From contig CM059973.1 of the NCBI GenBank assembly GCA_030490835.1, positions 48,860,008-48,924,007 on the forward strand: a stretch of DNA of 64,000 nucleotides, written 5' to 3'. The DNA comes from Annona cherimola (taxonomy: Eukaryota; Streptophyta; Magnoliopsida; Magnoliales; Annonaceae). The position numbers were made by a program, and so were the translations under genes. Shown here in pieces: positions 61,297-64,000 of the stretch; the first letter of the stretch is position 1; each line of letters begins with the position of its first letter. The notes below the pieces were generated by a model. The model ran no database searches, had not been told where the DNA came from, and saw only the letters and a program-made list of their open reading frames with translations.

Positions 61297-64000
61297 TGTA
61301 ATACCCAAACCCAAGTAGGACTCATATAATTGCATTTAAGGTGTAATGAATGATTTATTTTGAAATGATTGAATTTTAGATGATTTTCATGAATTTATGA
61401 ATTTTGCAATTAGGGTTTGCAACTAAGAATGGTGATCAAGATTAATCGCCAAAGCCCAATATGAGTCAAGATGACTAAAGGGGATTAATGATGATTAGAA
61501 TATGCTAATGTGGCAGGAATATTTATTTTAATTTTCATGATTTAATTAATAGAGATTAAAATGGAAATTATGAAGTTATGTCGAAAATCATACAAAATTC
61601 TTAACTTTACGTCTATAAGGCGAAATGAGATGAAATTTTAAAGGCAAGTTCATGATTTTGGGCTCAACCTTATAAGTGGATTGGATTAAGACACAAATAA
61701 TGAGATTAAGATGATAATTATTTATTTTTAATCTCACGTTCTAAGGATATTTTTAAAGGTTCATAACATGACGTAGAAACGTCGGTTTAAGATGAAATTT
61801 GAAACGATTGAAAACAATTATGAAATATATAAAATGAGTGGATTCGATTAAGATAATTACCATGGGAAAGTGTTTAATCAGAAAAATTTACCTAATATTG
61901 ACTTTGTGTACTACCATAGCATTAAATAAAAAGCATTTGAGAAAATGACATGTTTTAATGCTATGCAAGGTGTCAAATTTTGGATGGATTGAGCTGGATT
62001 TTAAAGCATTGTTTAATGGTCAAATCCATGGAAAATTCAAGGATTAAATGTCATGGTTAATTGCCTAATATCTAGCTCAAATGGAGCATAGATTATGTGG
62101 CAAAGGGCATTATGAGCATGAAACGTGACTTTTTAAAATGCTAAACAAATGGGTCTAAGTTTCCTAATACCTAGATGAAGTAAATGGACACATAAATATG
62201 TGAAAAAAATCACAAAAAAATGTCAAAACCTAGCTAAAGAGGGGACGTTCATGGGTGGACAGCAACATGATCCTTAAATGTATGAATTTTTTGGATTTTT
62301 GTAAATTAGTAAATGAAAATTTTACTGGGTTATAAAAATGTCATATCATCAAAGGATAAGGTAGAAATAAATTACCCTCATTAGATGTGGCAAACGGGTA
62401 CCACAAGCTGGTTAAAAAAATCATAAAATGGATGCATATCCATGGAACTTGTATAAGAGAAAGGGGGGGAGGAAATTTCCCAAAAGTTACCAAGTCTTGA
62501 GCACTCTTGGGCATGTCCAAACCAGCAAGGGGGAAGGAGAAAAGGAGAAGAAAAATATGAAGAAAAAAGAGGAGAAAAAGAAGAAGAATCAAGAAACTCA
62601 AGTTGGATTCAAGTTAGGGTTTATTCAAGTAAGTGAAATCTAAGTTTTGAATCACTTAAATCAAGTTTTTTATCTCAATTCATGAACCACGAATATGGTT
62701 CATAAAGAAATCTTAAATGCTAAGTTATGATGCCTTAATATGGTTATTGAATGATTTTTGAAAGATTTAAATGAGATCAAGAGTTCAAGAGAGTGAAAAC
62801 TGAAGTTTAAGTTGGATTTTGAGATGAAAGCTAACTTGAAAATTCTCAAAACCCTAAACCAAGTTTCTGTATGATTTAAGCATATTTATTTGGATTTAAT
62901 TCATATTATTTTGAATTATTTATATTTATTTAAGCATTCGTTAATGATTTTAGCAAATATGGAACCCTAAGTTACAAGAAATGCCTGATTTTTCCATTTT
63001 TGGGTTAAAAATGATACAAGGAAGTTCTTAAATTTTTTATGGATGAATTGTGGGGTAAATTAACCTAAATTAAGGACCCTTTAGATGGCCTAAGTGGGCT
63101 GGATGAGTTTTCCCTAAATCTGATTTTTTAGGGTATGTACATGGGACGTCCAAATGGGGGCCAAAACGGGTACTTTCCATATTGTTTTTGTTGCTATTTG
63201 TAATGAAATGATTTATGAATGTTATGAAGGGTAAAATAACCTAGGTTTAAGGTACTGTGAGTTTCCAAAGGGTTTGGAAATATTTTCTCTAAATCTGATT
63301 TTTATGGATATATGTATGGACACGTCAAAACGGATCAAATGGATGTCATATATGTATGAAAATGTTGCTGTTATGGAAGCAAATGAATTATGGATTTTAA
63401 ATATGTGATAATACCTTAAATTTGGGTTAATAAAATCATGTTTAGTTTCTGAAAATTATGACTAAAAAATCTGTTATGATTTAAGTCTTGAAAGAGGCGT
63501 TGAAATGATGAAAAATGGGTCTTAACATGGCTGTTTTGGAAACCAGTGATAAATGGATTGAAAATCTGAAATTAAACCCTAAAGTATATGTTAATTAAGG
63601 GGTTTAATGATGATGAAAATGGGTGAAAGTTTCTGTGTTAAGAAAATTTAAGAAACACATAATATATGTGTTGTATGTTGAACGTATGTGGAGCATATGT
63701 GTGAATGGATGATAAGTGACTTATGTGAATTTACTAAAATGAAAAATATTCATGGATATGTGATAAAATGCATGAGGATATTTCTGTATGAATGAGGATT
63801 AATTATCTCAATATTTGAGATTTATTTATGAAGCTTGAAACGTCACTTATATGCTTAGAATAAGCATTGCATAGGAAAAATGGAAAATGCATGAAAAATA
63901 GTTAATGGGAGATATAAATCCCCATATGATGAGTTATGAATGTATGCTATGTGTTTACCCTAAATATGGAATTAAAACACAAGTATGGAATGATTGATAT
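61297..64000 (+). repeat. Tekay2 3' LTR (cut by window edge)
   Basis: Collinear with 34265-37350. TATA-like TGTATAAGA near 62450 and donor TTCAAGTAAGT near 62627. At about 63255 it lacks the 414-bp repeat of the 5' LTR. Short frames at 62341-62643 repeat those at 35405-35606 and reflect the purine-rich leader, not genes. Confidence 0.92.

Larger units (their letters stand above)
34265..64000 (+). mobile_element. Tekay2: Tekay/Del-type chromovirus (Ty3/gypsy), runs off the right edge
   Basis: 5' LTR from 34265, gag pieces at 39728-40106 and 44280-45149, pol pieces at 46959-49271 and 60122-61234, polypurine tract and 3' LTR from 61297. The C-terminus after integrase carries a chromodomain-like segment, placing it with chromoviruses. 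Inserted in the Copia B 3' LTR. It is itself host to the Athila2 solo LTR with G4 inside, R2 and Copia C. Coding frames are heavily broken. The two LTRs look about 95% alike over the first kilobase by eye, so it is clearly older than Copia C. Confidence 0.9.

Overview
The window is plant nuclear DNA made entirely of nested LTR retrotransposons. I see no host gene, tRNA or rRNA. The evidence is reverse-transcriptase polyproteins of two plant superfamilies (Ty1/copia of SIRE/Maximus type and Ty3/gypsy of Athila and Tekay/Del type), LTRs with TG...CA ends, 5-bp target-site duplications (TSDs), tRNA-primed binding sites and polypurine tracts. This fits intergenic or pericentromeric DNA of a repeat-rich angiosperm, probably a dicot; the species cannot be named from the sequence.

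Layout, left to right. 1-3428: end of a long Tekay/Del-like LTR (called G1 here). 3429-5014 and 16929-17466: 3' end and split 3' LTR of an old copia element (Copia A). 5015-16928: a full-length but decayed Athila element (Athila1) inside that LTR, its integrase region split by a solo LTR (R1, 11034-12775). 17467-18812: a fragment of another G LTR (G2). 18813-34264: copia element B, whose pol-ORF3 spacer is interrupted by G3 (25920-30585), an LTR-derived insertion with inverted termini. From 34265 past the right edge: a Tekay-type chromovirus (Tekay2) inside the 3' LTR of Copia B. Tekay2 contains an Athila solo LTR (40107-44274) that itself holds a G solo LTR (G4, 40162-42738), a solo LTR R2 (45214-46958), and a young full-length copia element C on the minus strand (49272-60116) that splits its integrase.

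The order of insertion can be read from who interrupts whom. The longest chain is Copia A, G2, Copia B, Tekay2, Athila2 solo LTR, G4: six levels. Perfect TSDs are seen for G3 (TTCTC), G4 (GCGTG), Athila2 (ACAGC), R2 (GGAAA) and Copia C (CAAAG); R1 is 4/5 (GGCTG/GACTG).

Most coding regions are dead. Copia C is the exception: gag is open for 600 codons, pol has only two nonsense codons, the env-like ORF3 has one frameshift, and its two 1689-bp LTRs differ at about 16 sites by eye.

The observations most worth following are G3, which looks like an integrated R-U5 cDNA with its U5 end copied in inverted form at the other end; palindromic motifs repeated in the U3 regions of the copia and Athila LTRs, with the copia motif also placed in front of ORF3; an unrecognised decayed ORF with its own TATA box before the Tekay2 gag; and a splice-acceptor-like gag-pol junction in the copia family.
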